DNA of 64,000 nt, from contig CAYQDB010000002.1 in assembly GCA_964416195.1 (NCBI GenBank), positions 124,001 through 188,000 on the forward strand, read 5' to 3'. Source of the stretch: CAYQDB01 sp964416195 (lineage in GTDB: Bacteria > Zixibacteria > MSB-5A5 > GN15 > FEB-12). Below the pieces are notes generated by a model that was not told where the DNA came from, made no database searches, and saw only the letters and a list, made by a program, of their open reading frames with translations. This document shows positions 34,845-43,167 of the stretch, in pieces (position 1 is the first letter of the stretch; each line of letters opens with the position of its first letter). The position numbers and the translations under genes were made by a program.

Positions 34845-35519
34845 TTACTGCTCCACCTTGCCACGCATGGGGACGAAACGAACTTCGTAAAGGGTATGTT
34901 TCTCAAGTCCGTCTTTTGTTTTGCGTATTTTGACCAGGTCCTGCCGACCGAAGCTACCGATTGCCAATGGAATAACTAATCTGCCGCCCTCAACTAATTG
35001 CTCTACGAGGGTATTGGGGATTTTGGGCGCGGCGGCGGTGACGACAATGGCATCAAACGGTGCTTCCTGGCCCCAACCGAGAGAGCCGTCGGCGAGTATT
35101 GTTTTTACCTTGGTGTATCCAAGTTGGCGGAGTAGTTTGCCGGCGTGCTCCAGCAGTTCAGGGACTATTTCAATAGAGAAAACCCTATCGGTTATTTCGG
35201 CCAGCACGGCTGTCTGGTAGCCGGAGCCGGTTCCAATCTCGAGGACTTTGTTTCCAGGTTCAAGCTCAAGCTGCTCGGTCATCGAAGCTACGACATACGG
35301 TTGGGAGATTGTCTGGCCGCTGCCTATTGGTAGAGGACCGTCGTCATAAGCCTCGGCGCGGTATTGTTGGGGAACGAAGAGATGACGCGCCACCGTGCGC
35401 ATGGCGGAAAGGACATTGGCATCCCTGATGCCACGCCGTACCAGTTGTTGGTTGACCATATGCATCCGCTGGGATATGAAAAGGACATCGTCGCTTCCGT
35501 TATCTTTCCTGCCAAACAT
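34845..35519 (-). CDS. pcm: Protein-L-isoaspartate O-methyltransferase
   Basis: 224 residues. Repairs isoaspartyl residues using S-adenosylmethionine. Motifs GQTISQPYVVASMTEQL, VLEIGTGSGYQTAVLAEI and DGSLGWGQEAPFDAIVVTAA are typical. ATG 35519 with CGGAG six bases upstream is preferred; the open frame continues 57 codons further but that stretch is Cys/Ser/Arg-rich and lacks homology to the family. Convergent with the deacetylase-like gene. Confidence 0.93.
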   Translation of the reverse strand: MFGRKDNGSDDVLFISQRMHMVNQQLVRRGIRDANVLSAMRTVARHLFVPQQYRAEAYDDGPLPIGSGQTISQPYVVASMTEQLELEPGNKVLEIGTGSGYQTAVLAEITDRVFSIEIVPELLEHAGKLLRQLGYTKVKTILADGSLGWGQEAPFDAIVVTAAAPKIPNTLVEQLVEGGRLVIPLAIGSFGRQDLVKIRKTKDGLEKHTLYEVRFVPMRGKVEQ

Positions 35520-35869
35520 GAAGTCTCCGCCGATTGATGATCCGGAATTACCGGAGAGAAGATTCCTGTTAAATATAAGGTCGGCAGAACCAAAAAGAAA
35601 GATCAGCCTGCAAGTTGATCTTTCGCATTCTGAGCGGCGGCAGTTGTTGGATGCCGGCCCACATGCGCTCTCATCGTGGTGAAACATCATCCTCTTTGGC
35701 AGACAGATATGCGGCGTGTCTCACTGTGCGACGCTCCCCCGGATACCGACCGATGGATGGATTAACAGAGTATATATTTGTACCAAGCGAAACCTTCTGA
35801 GTCTGTTGCTCGTATATCTTAAAGAGACTATACCATAATGTTGCCTTGGTTGTGTTTTAGAGGGTTGAG
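35520..35869. other. Intergenic region between pcm and the small membrane protein gene
   Basis: 350 bases between divergent genes. Nothing but short unsupported frames is visible; it must hold both promoters. Confidence 0.4.
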
Positions 35870-36130
35870 ATGTTGAAAGCGCTTGGTATCGTATTTCTCG
35901 TTTTTATCTCGTTGGCCTTTCTCGGGTCCGGCGGTTTTGGGCTGTTTATGGGCCTATTCGGAGGGTTGGTAGGTCTTGTAGGCGCCTTTTTCGGGATTAC
36001 TGTCGGCGTCATAGCTGGATTGTTCGGAGCAGTCGTCGGTGTATTCGGAGGGTTGCTGGGTTTAGTGCTACCGGTGTTGGGTCTGGTTCTAATCATCGCC
36101 GGTATTTTCCATGTTGTCACCTACCTCTGA
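35870..36130 (+). CDS. Small glycine-rich membrane protein
   Basis: 86 residues, almost entirely hydrophobic. Two to three membrane helices with regularly spaced glycines (GLFMGLFGGLVGLVGAFFG, GVFGGLLGLVLPVLG). GAGGG lies upstream of ATG 35870. The Gly-every-four pattern suggests tight helix packing or oligomerisation. No known family is recognised; similar small membrane proteins near stress genes are common, but no function can be assigned. Confidence 0.65.
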   Translation: MLKALGIVFLVFISLAFLGSGGFGLFMGLFGGLVGLVGAFFGITVGVIAGLFGAVVGVFGGLLGLVLPVLGLVLIIAGIFHVVTYL

Positions 36131-36212
36131 CGCTTGATATCGGAGAGATAGCCGCTCCGCTTGCAGTGAGTCGCGCTGGTCCGCTGCCGCCAAGCTCACC
36201 GGGTCAAAAATC

Positions 36213-36240
36213 TTGACATAATCAGGAAAAGGGCTAATTT
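36213..36240 (+). promoter_or_regulatory. Promoter of tRNA-His
   Basis: TTGACA (36213-36218), 16-base spacer, TAATTT (36235-36240), 11 bases before the tRNA. Fits a strong sigma-70 site. Confidence 0.75.
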
Positions 36241-36251
36241 GCGCTTAGCAC

Positions 36252-36325
36252 GCTGGGGTAGCTCAGTTGGTTAGAGCGCCTGACTGTGGATCAGGAGGTC
36301 GGCAGTTCAACTCTGCCCCCCAGTA
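36252..36325 (+). tRNA. tRNA-His (GTG)
   Basis: 74 bases. Acceptor GCTGGGG/CCCCAGT (first pair G-T), D-arm GCTC/GAGC, anticodon arm CCTGA-CTGTGGA-TCAGG with anticodon GTG, T-arm GGCAG-TTCAACT-CTGCC. CCA is not encoded. The base before position 1 is C, so the extra G-1 of tRNA-His would have to be added after transcription. Confidence 0.95.
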
Positions 36326-36466
36326 TTTGATAAATTGCAGATTCTTCCAACGGTCGTTGCTGTCAATATTCCAGTGAACCACAAGAGCAAGCTTCGTCAG
36401 GCGATTCGCTTCGAGACGGCTGGCAGGTTTGGGACATCGTTCGCTCAGATGACCAAGGAAACAAGC

Positions 36467-38515
36467 TTAGAAGCCCAACTGGGGGAATCTCTTCGACAGA
36501 TCCTCAATATATGAGCTGTCCAACCCTCTAATAAGCGCTCGCTGATAGATCCTACCCGCTTTCTGGAACTCCCCCCTTTCGAGGTAGTGGTCACCGAGCT
36601 GTTTCAAGAAAGCCACAGGAGAGTTCTCTATATCGGAAAGCTTGATTAGACACTCCAGCAATTTATCTTGTTGATTGGTTTCCTTGTATACCCGGACCAA
36701 ACCGGCCAGCGGGTTCCTCTTGTCCTGACTGTACTTGAGAGCTTTCCTGAGGGCCCGTTCAGCTTGCTTAAAGTCCCCTCGAGCGAAGTACACTTTCGCT
36801 AAGTGTTTCCACGCAAGGTGAAAATAGGGGTTCATGGCTGCTGCAATTTCCAGGTATGTCAGGGCGCTGTCCAGTTGCTGTATGCCGAGGTAGCTTAACC
36901 CAAGATTCGCATACGCTGCAGAAAAGCCGGGGTGAAGCTCGATGGCTCTCCGGTAAAGTGGAATAGCTTCGGAGGATTTCCCCTCTCTACGCAGGTCTAG
37001 GGCTTGTCGGTTCAAGCCGAACTCAGGGTAATCCTTGAGGTAGTCTCGCAGCAGACGATCGGAAGATTCCTTGTCGCCAATCTCTTCGTAATACTTCGAC
37101 AATATAGATCGTCCACCCATGTTCCTGGCGACATCCAAATCTGCATAGTTCTCAAAAAAGGCTATGGATATTTCAGGAACAGTCTGGCTTATCGCTCTGG
37201 GCACGAGGACAAGCAGTCCCAGCGTACTGCAGAGTAATGATAACGCCATGTAACGCCGGATTATCTCCCGATTGTCCAATATCAAGTACGTGCAAAACAG
37301 AGCTAAGGGAACACCGGCGAACGAGAACAAATCCCAGTCTCTCGGCATGCCCAGTTTGGGATCGAACACGAATACTGCTCCCCAGACCGACAACACAAGA
37401 AGAAGCAGGTAGCAGTACACCCGTTTCCGAAACAGCCTCCCGACCGGAAGAAATACCAACGTGACAGCCACCAGCAGGAGGGATGGTACCAACAGTAGCA
37501 GCAGATTGCCAAAATCGATTAAGTGGGCTGCAGAAAACATGGTGTAGCCATCTACCGTAAACCTGTCGTGAAGCAACGGTAAGACTGCAAACCGGAAATA
37601 GAGGTTGGTATAGAAGTAGTACAAAAAGATGACTACACCGGCGACGACAAGCAGTGTAGCTGTTAACAATTTCGTTCTGGGGTTCACCCGGGCGATCCGA
37701 TTCCCAAGTGATGTACCGGAGATGAGCAAGTAAATTGTCGCCGGGATGAGTGTTACTCCAAATACGTGCAGCGACACGGCCAGGGCGAGGATTGGGAGCA
37801 GTATCCAACGGCTGAGTTGTCCACGGGCAACCAGCAGGCCTGCCATCGAGCACAGCGCTACCGACAAAACGAATACTGAGTAGTACTCAACATAGCCAAA
37901 GAACAACAGCATGTACCCGCCTGATGCCATCCCCAGAATAAAAAGGACTCTCTGGGGAGTGCGAGCGAAGAGCGACCGGGCTGTCAGGATAACACTGGCC
38001 AGGAAAGCAATGCCGCTCCCAATGGAGATAACCTGGAAACTCCACAGGGCGCCGGCTTCTCCTTTGACTCCAAGCAATGATTTGGTCCAGATGTGAATCA
38101 GTGCCTCGCCGACTTCCCGTGTTTTGATCAGGGGCTCGTCTGCGGCCAGAAGCGAGAGGACAGTGTATCCATCGCCCAGGAAATGGGTCTGAGCCCTCAG
38201 GTACCAGAAGGCCACCGTAAACAGGGCAACGATGCCCAGGGCAATTAATAGGAAGATCGGGCGGCCTTTTGCTTCGGATAGCAGCTCATCACTGGGGCGA
38301 TGAGCGATCCGGGAGAAATACAATAGCCCCGGAAGGATAAGTAGTCCCACTAGAGAGTACACCAAAGGCGCATAGTCCGGTCCGTAGGCCCAGACGTTCA
38401 GGCCCCAAATCCGATGCTCGGGAATGTAGGCAGCAACCTGATAGGCTATGAGTAATACTAAATAAGTGGAAAGAGCGACCCTGAACGGAACTCCCTTGTT
38501 GGAAGCGGTAACCAA
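36467..38515 (-). CDS. Polytopic membrane protein with C-terminal TPR repeats
   Basis: About 682 residues. Roughly a dozen membrane segments (for example VALSTYLVLLIAYQVAAYI and ILPILALAVSLHVFGVTLI) fill the first 450 residues, then at least four tetratricopeptide repeats (EAIPLYRRAIELHPGFSAAY, ALTYLEIAAAMNPYFHLAW, QAERALRKALKYSQ). TTG near 38515 is chosen because GGGAGGAAAG lies just upstream; the frame is open to 38743 but that stretch is Cys/His/Arg-rich and not membrane-like. The layout resembles glycosyltransferase-like O-mannosyltransferase/TPR proteins; compare the GT39 protein at 57406. No catalytic motif is certain. Confidence 0.72.
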   Translation of the reverse strand: MVTASNKGVPFRVALSTYLVLLIAYQVAAYIPEHRIWGLNVWAYGPDYAPLVYSLVGLLILPGLLYFSRIAHRPSDELLSEAKGRPIFLLIALGIVALFTVAFWYLRAQTHFLGDGYTVLSLLAADEPLIKTREVGEALIHIWTKSLLGVKGEAGALWSFQVISIGSGIAFLASVILTARSLFARTPQRVLFILGMASGGYMLLFFGYVEYYSVFVLSVALCSMAGLLVARGQLSRWILLPILALAVSLHVFGVTLIPATIYLLISGTSLGNRIARVNPRTKLLTATLLVVAGVVIFLYYFYTNLYFRFAVLPLLHDRFTVDGYTMFSAAHLIDFGNLLLLLVPSLLLVAVTLVFLPVGRLFRKRVYCYLLLLVLSVWGAVFVFDPKLGMPRDWDLFSFAGVPLALFCTYLILDNREIIRRYMALSLLCSTLGLLVLVPRAISQTVPEISIAFFENYADLDVARNMGGRSILSKYYEEIGDKESSDRLLRDYLKDYPEFGLNRQALDLRREGKSSEAIPLYRRAIELHPGFSAAYANLGLSYLGIQQLDSALTYLEIAAAMNPYFHLAWKHLAKVYFARGDFKQAERALRKALKYSQDKRNPLAGLVRVYKETNQQDKLLECLIKLSDIENSPVAFLKQLGDHYLERGEFQKAGRIYQRALIRGLDSSYIEDLSKRFPQLGF

Positions 38516-38837
38516 GACCTTTCCTCCCTTACCATCCACGCAGTGTAAAGGGCAGAGTAGGAGTGTACCGAAGTGTTGTCGAAAGGTGTACCATGCAAAT
38601 TCAAAGTAAACCCTCTCGAAGAGAGTCGTCAACACTATTCTAAGGCATTTCCTCTGGTTTTTGAGCAAGTGAATGGGACAACATCCCCTGTAGCTATGTC
38701 CTTCCGGTTTTCTAAGAAAATGATGGTCCCACTGGAGCGACACAAGGCCACCCCCTATATGAGAAGAGCTATTTGTTTATTTATTTGACCTTGGCCTAAA
38801 TTGGTAATAGCTTAACAGGAGTCGAAAGGAGAGTGTC

Positions 38838-39077
38838 GTGAAAGGAAGCTTGATTCTAGAGAAAATCAATGACCCGGCCCTACGGCGTGTGTGGCATGGC
38901 CGCCTTGAAAAACTGTATGCGGCACTTGAAAACCTCAACAAAGTAAGGCAAGCTCAGAACAAAGACCCGTCAAAACTACAATACCTGGAAGCTGTATTGA
39001 GATTTGCCGACGCCCGCGATGACGAAAGGACGTTTTTCTGGGACACTTTTATTGAGGAGAGATCTGATAAGGAGTAG
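38838..39077 (+). CDS. Small hypothetical helical protein
   Basis: 79 residues, GTG start with AAAGGAGAG upstream. Charged and helix-rich (LRRVWHGRLEKLYAALENL), no Cys, no signal or membrane segment. The good ribosome site and amphipathic pattern support a real gene. No family recognised. The 320-base gap to its left (38516-38837) shows no other gene and probably holds its promoter and that of the membrane TPR gene. Confidence 0.55.
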   Translation: MKGSLILEKINDPALRRVWHGRLEKLYAALENLNKVRQAQNKDPSKLQYLEAVLRFADARDDERTFFWDTFIEERSDKE

Positions 39078-39226
39078 TTCAGTCCTGCTATCACTACATC
39101 CTCCTACTCTCTGGTGAACTGAGCACATCAGGATTTCGCTCTCCTGTTTAGTTGTTTGTTCAAAAGGCTCGCTTTTCTGTTGCCGGTGTTCCCCTCGCAA
39201 AACAAGATGGGCTCTTGTGTACGGTC

Positions 39227-39242
39227 CGTTTATATAAACGGG
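39227..39242. repeat. Perfect 16-base palindrome
   Basis: CCGTTTATATAAACGG is its own complement. It lies between a small gene and the FlgD-tagged gene and could be an operator or part of a terminator. Confidence 0.4.
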
Positions 39243-39270
39243 GGAACAAATAACGGTAGCCGCCGAAATG

Positions 39271-39300
39271 AAAAGGGAACAGGATGTAATAACCTGCTCC
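39271..39300 (-). terminator. Terminator of the FlgD-tagged Cys-cluster gene
   Basis: Minus strand GGAGCAGG/CCTGTTCC stem with a nine-base loop, then CTTTTCATTT, about 20 bases past the stop at 39322. Confidence 0.7.
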
Positions 39301-39321
39301 ATCTGAATTTTATGAGCGTGA

Positions 39322-40428
39322 TTACTCCAGCAGTACCATCTTCTTAGTGTCAATGGAGCCGCCGGCTTTGAGGCGGTAGAAATAGATGCCGGTAGCTACC
39401 TGGCGACCGTAAGAGTCATTACCGTCCCATTGGATGGTATGGTTGCCGGCGCTAAGTGAGCCATCGATTATGGTGGTTACCTTCTGGCCTACGATGTTAA
39501 AGATTTCCAGTTTCACGTGTCCTGCTGAGGGCAGGGTGAAGTGGATCTCGGTTCGCGGGTTGAACGGATTGGGATAGTTTTGCTCTAAAGCAAATGTCTC
39601 GGGTAGATCTGTCCCGCCATCGGGTTCCACCCCAACACTGGAACTCCAACCCGATACTCTGGCCAGCAGCCACCAGAACGCTTTTCCCTTCTGCCAGCAG
39701 TTGAAACAGTGTGAGTGAGAACAACTGCACCACGGGCAGTCGCGCGAGGAGCACCAGGTGTAGCACCAGTTGCAGTAATCAGATTCGTCCGGGTAATACG
39801 TGCCGTCGGGATCATAGCTCTCAATGTCTGCAAAATCGAAGAGGATCTTGTCATTAGCCACACAGTAGTCGCGGATCTGGTTATTTCGAGTATAGAGATT
39901 GCCTGAAGGGCCACTGCCGTCCAAGTGGCCGGTCATGTATATGAACATGACGTCAGGGTAGTCCTGCTCCAGTTGGCTGACGGCGTTCAGATATATGTTG
40001 ATTCCTTCCTCAGTATTGTCCGAACAACCGCCACACCAGGACCACATCACGAGGTTGATATCGCAATCTGGTTGAACAAGTCGTTGCCTGGTGTCGGGCA
40101 CCCACGAGGTATCTCCGTTATGACCCAGATCGCCACTCTGCTCCTCGAGGTACAGGGTGCCGGAACCGTTGTTGTAGTCATACAGGTTGCTGCTGTCCCG
40201 AAGGATCGACATCCCGGACACGATTTGGCTTCCGTGGGAAGTATGGATGTAGAATATACGGATATTCGTCTTCACTTGCTCGAAAACTGAGGATGGAATA
40301 AGATCAAAATCGGCAATGATGCTATGGTCGGCAATAATGCCATCTGCCTGTGCAACTGTGCCCGAAAACAGAAGGTTCCAACACAGTAACCCGAGTGTGA
40401 TGACCAGCACTGGTGTTTTTCTGTTCAT
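39322..40428 (-). CDS. Secreted Cys-cluster protein with FlgD-type C-terminal tag
   Basis: 368 residues, signal peptide at 1-28 (ITLGLLCWNLLFSGTVAQA). Residues 50-215 look like an SGNH/flavodoxin-like domain (NIRIFYIHTSHGSQIVSG, VMFIYMTGHLDGSGPSG), possibly a hydrolase, but a full catalytic set cannot be confirmed. Residues 219-244 hold eight Cys (219, 222, 226, 231, 234, 236, 241, 244) with several Trp and His. The C-terminal 85 residues are a T9SS type A-like tag starting NYPNPFNPRTEIHF and ending KKMVLLE. Monocistronic with its own terminator. Confidence 0.75.
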   Translation of the reverse strand: MNRKTPVLVITLGLLCWNLLFSGTVAQADGIIADHSIIADFDLIPSSVFEQVKTNIRIFYIHTSHGSQIVSGMSILRDSSNLYDYNNGSGTLYLEEQSGDLGHNGDTSWVPDTRQRLVQPDCDINLVMWSWCGGCSDNTEEGINIYLNAVSQLEQDYPDVMFIYMTGHLDGSGPSGNLYTRNNQIRDYCVANDKILFDFADIESYDPDGTYYPDESDYCNWCYTWCSSRDCPWCSCSHSHCFNCWQKGKAFWWLLARVSGWSSSVGVEPDGGTDLPETFALEQNYPNPFNPRTEIHFTLPSAGHVKLEIFNIVGQKVTTIIDGSLSAGNHTIQWDGNDSYGRQVATGIYFYRLKAGGSIDTKKMVLLE

Positions 40429-40885
40429 TTTTCCTCCAAAGTGGTTTGCGTGATCTGGGGTAGTTGGAGTTTGACGGAAAAACTAACGGACGCTCTTTAA
40501 TATCGCAAGCGTTTTTTGCACTGCTGTCTGTCTCCATGTGTGCTGGCGATAATCGCCTATTCTATTAACTGCTGTCTTCCAGCTCAGTCCGAGTCGAACT
40601 GGCATACAGGCCGGTAATAACAGGTCAATCCAGCGCAGTATACAGTATCGGTGACATATTAGGCTGACCTTAGATTTTTTCACCTGGCGCTTGATTGGGC
40701 AAGGTTTGCGCAGGTCAAGATGAGTACAGATAGGAGACAATTTACAATGTGGCGTATACTCTGTGAGCTTGCGTCACTATTCCCTACGACTACCAGAGTA
40801 CCTCCGCATAGCATTACCTCTTGTGAAAACAGTTGCTTTCAGGACTATATCGCGGTTTATTTGCCACCACAGGCGAGGATGTGAT
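40429..40885. other. Intergenic region upstream of natA
   Basis: About 457 bases between divergent genes. Only short frames without domains are present. I see no repeat or RNA-like structure; it should contain the promoters of both neighbours. Confidence 0.4.
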
Positions 40886-41617
40886 GTGATAAAGGCCGAA
40901 GAGCTCACGAAGATTTTCAAAGATAAGAAGAGGGGAGAGGTCAGGGCTGTCGATCATGTTTCATTTACCTGCGAACCGGGTGTCGTCTATGGACTTCTGG
41001 GGCCAAATGGCGCCGGTAAGACGACAACCCTGCGTATGCTGTCGACTGCCCTGCGGCCTACCTCCGGTACGGCCGTAATTAATGGCGTCGATGTCACTAA
41101 AGAACCTCAGAAAGTGCGCTCTCAGATCGGTTTTCTCTCCGGAGGCACCGGCCTTTACGGCAGGCTGTCACCGAGGGAGATGGTGGCCTACTTTGGTAAA
41201 CTGTACGGTATGTCGAAAGAGGCCATTGAAGAGCGGATCGAAAAGCTCTTTGACATGCTCGATATGCACGATTTTGCCTCTGCCCGTAATGAGAAGCTTT
41301 CCGGCGGAATGAAGCAGAAGGTATCTATTGCCCGGTCGGTCGTGCATGACCCCCCCGCCATGATCTTCGATGAGCCAACAACCGGCCTTGATGTCATGAG
41401 TTCCAGGACAATCGTTCAGTTCATCCGACAGTGCGGCGATGAGGGGAAGACGGTGATCTTCTCGACGCACATCATGAGTGAAGCCATGCGGCTCTGTGAC
41501 AGGGTCGGAATAATTCATAAGGGAAAGCTCTACGCCGAAGGCACTGTTAACGAGGTGCTGGAGCGGTCTGGTACCAGTAACCTTGAGGATGCCTTCATAA
41601 AGATTGTTGGAGAGTAG
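40886..41617 (+). CDS. natA: ABC transporter ATP-binding protein, NatA-like
   Basis: 243 residues. Walker A LLGPNGAGKTTTLR, signature KLSGGMKQKVSIAR, Walker B MIFDEPTTGLD and H-loop FSTHIMSEA are all intact. GTG 40886 (reading VIKAEELTKIF) with GCGAGG upstream is preferred over an upstream start whose translation shows no homology. Pairs with the permease two bases downstream; with it forms an ABC-2 exporter related to the Na+ efflux system NatAB of Bacillus. The substrate could equally be another ion or drug. Confidence 0.88.
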   Translation: MIKAEELTKIFKDKKRGEVRAVDHVSFTCEPGVVYGLLGPNGAGKTTTLRMLSTALRPTSGTAVINGVDVTKEPQKVRSQIGFLSGGTGLYGRLSPREMVAYFGKLYGMSKEAIEERIEKLFDMLDMHDFASARNEKLSGGMKQKVSIARSVVHDPPAMIFDEPTTGLDVMSSRTIVQFIRQCGDEGKTVIFSTHIMSEAMRLCDRVGIIHKGKLYAEGTVNEVLERSGTSNLEDAFIKIVGE

Positions 41618-41619
41618 CT

Positions 41620-42834
41620 GTGCAGTTGTCTAATGTTGTAACTATTGTCAAAAAGGAGATGACTGATACTCTGCGCGACCGGCGCACCTTGATATTCATG
41701 CTCCTTGTCCCGATTGCTGCGATACCCTTATTGATGATGGGTTTATCTTCGCTCATGGTGAGTCAGATCAACAAAGTGAAAGGGGAGACCTCCGAGATTG
41801 TAATCCAGGGAAGCCAATTCCTCCCTGAAGATCTTCAGACAGTGTTTTCCGAAGCGTCAGGGCTGGCGATAAAGGCCGAGGACGAATTCGAAGGCAAGGA
41901 CCTGATGGAAGAACTCAAGGAGGGGAGTTTCGAGGCGCTGGTGGTGGTTCCGGAGGGCTTTGGCTCAAATGTCCAACGGGAAACGCCGGCCGGGATCGAC
42001 ATCTTCTATGACGAAGCTGAAATGAAATCCGAATTTGCTGAGCGGAAGATAAAGGACATATTGACCGACTATAAAGATCGCGTCGTTCAGAAGCGCATGG
42101 AGGGGTACGGCCTTTCGGGAGAGCTTCTCAATCCGTTCGCGATCACGTCGCAGAATGTCGCCCCCCTGCAAAAGATGGCAGGCAAAGAGTTCGGCACCAT
42201 TCTACCCTATCTGATCATTATTATGTGTTTTATGGGAGCGATGTATCCCGCTATTGATCTTGCCGCTGGAGAAAAAGAGAGGGGGACTCTCGAGACGCTC
42301 CTGGTTTCGCCGGCAACAAGAGGTGAGTTTGTCTTCGGCAAGTATATCGTGATTCTGATTACCGGGATCGTGGCCGCCTTTTTGTCTCTGGGAAGCCTTG
42401 TGTTCTCTTTGAACTACATGGTCGAAGACCTCTTTAAGGGCATGAGTAAGATGCTTGCGATAGAGTTCGATCTTTCCACTATTGCCCTGGTATTTCTTGT
42501 TGTCTTGCCTCTCGCAGGTATTTTTGCGGGTGTGCTGCTTTCGGTCTCTATTTTCGCCAGGTCGTTCAAGGAAGCGCAGAGCTATGTCACCGCCCTGAAC
42601 ATGCTAATAATCCTTCCGGCCATTGTGTCGTTCTTGCCCGGGGTTGAAATCGATTACAGGATGGCGATCATTCCTGTCGTGAACGCCAGTCTCATAATCA
42701 AAGATGCCATCTCCGGATCGATCCAGTGGAATTTCGTATTTGTTGCCCTGCTGTCGAACACTGTTCTGGCAGCAATAGCCCTTGTTTTCTGCAAGAAATG
42801 GTTTGAAAAAGAGTCGGTCCTTTTCAGGATGTGA
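41620..42834 (+). CDS. natB: ABC-2 type permease, NatB-like
   Basis: 404 residues, GTG start two bases after natA, with GGAGAG as ribosome site. N-terminal segment LRDRRTLIFMLLVPIAAIPL, a large extracytoplasmic loop (about 45-190) and five to six C-terminal membrane segments with AAGEKERGTLETLLVSPATR, the cytoplasmic coupling loop typical of ABC-2/NatB permeases. Together with NatA exports an unknown substrate. Confidence 0.88.
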   Translation: MQLSNVVTIVKKEMTDTLRDRRTLIFMLLVPIAAIPLLMMGLSSLMVSQINKVKGETSEIVIQGSQFLPEDLQTVFSEASGLAIKAEDEFEGKDLMEELKEGSFEALVVVPEGFGSNVQRETPAGIDIFYDEAEMKSEFAERKIKDILTDYKDRVVQKRMEGYGLSGELLNPFAITSQNVAPLQKMAGKEFGTILPYLIIIMCFMGAMYPAIDLAAGEKERGTLETLLVSPATRGEFVFGKYIVILITGIVAAFLSLGSLVFSLNYMVEDLFKGMSKMLAIEFDLSTIALVFLVVLPLAGIFAGVLLSVSIFARSFKEAQSYVTALNMLIILPAIVSFLPGVEIDYRMAIIPVVNASLIIKDAISGSIQWNFVFVALLSNTVLAAIALVFCKKWFEKESVLFRM

Positions 42835-43167
42835 CGGAAGGAGTGGACCGTTGTAAGGCCTTGCGCGGCGCCGGCATCGATTGACAAGACATCATTGAAT
42901 GAGGGTCGAATGCTTTTTGGGTTTGGCGATTTATTATAAGCAATAAAGACTGCTGGCAGTAGTGGCAGGCGCGTAGGCGCACACCTTTTTTGTGGACAGA
43001 TGTTGTTTTTTTAGCTATATTGTTAATAGAAATAGCTATAGCAAGCGGAAACCAAGCGTACCACGCCCGGAGTTCCTACTGTTCTGCGAACGCAAAATTG
43101 ACGTCCGTACATATGTCCGCTGGTGCGAGTCGGTTTTCGTATGATGTTGAGATGAAAGGACTTTGCC
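42835..43167. other. Intergenic region natB to papain-family gene
   Basis: 333 bases. Contains an inverted repeat TAGCTAT/ATAGCTA at 43012-43018 and 43032-43038 in a T-rich tract that may belong to the promoter of the protease gene. No gene recognised. Confidence 0.4.

Noticed and set aside
36467..38743. N-terminal extension of the TPR membrane protein to 38743
   Set aside because: The extra 76 residues are Cys/His/Arg-rich, with no membrane or signal character, and a good ribosome site lies before the TTG near 38515.
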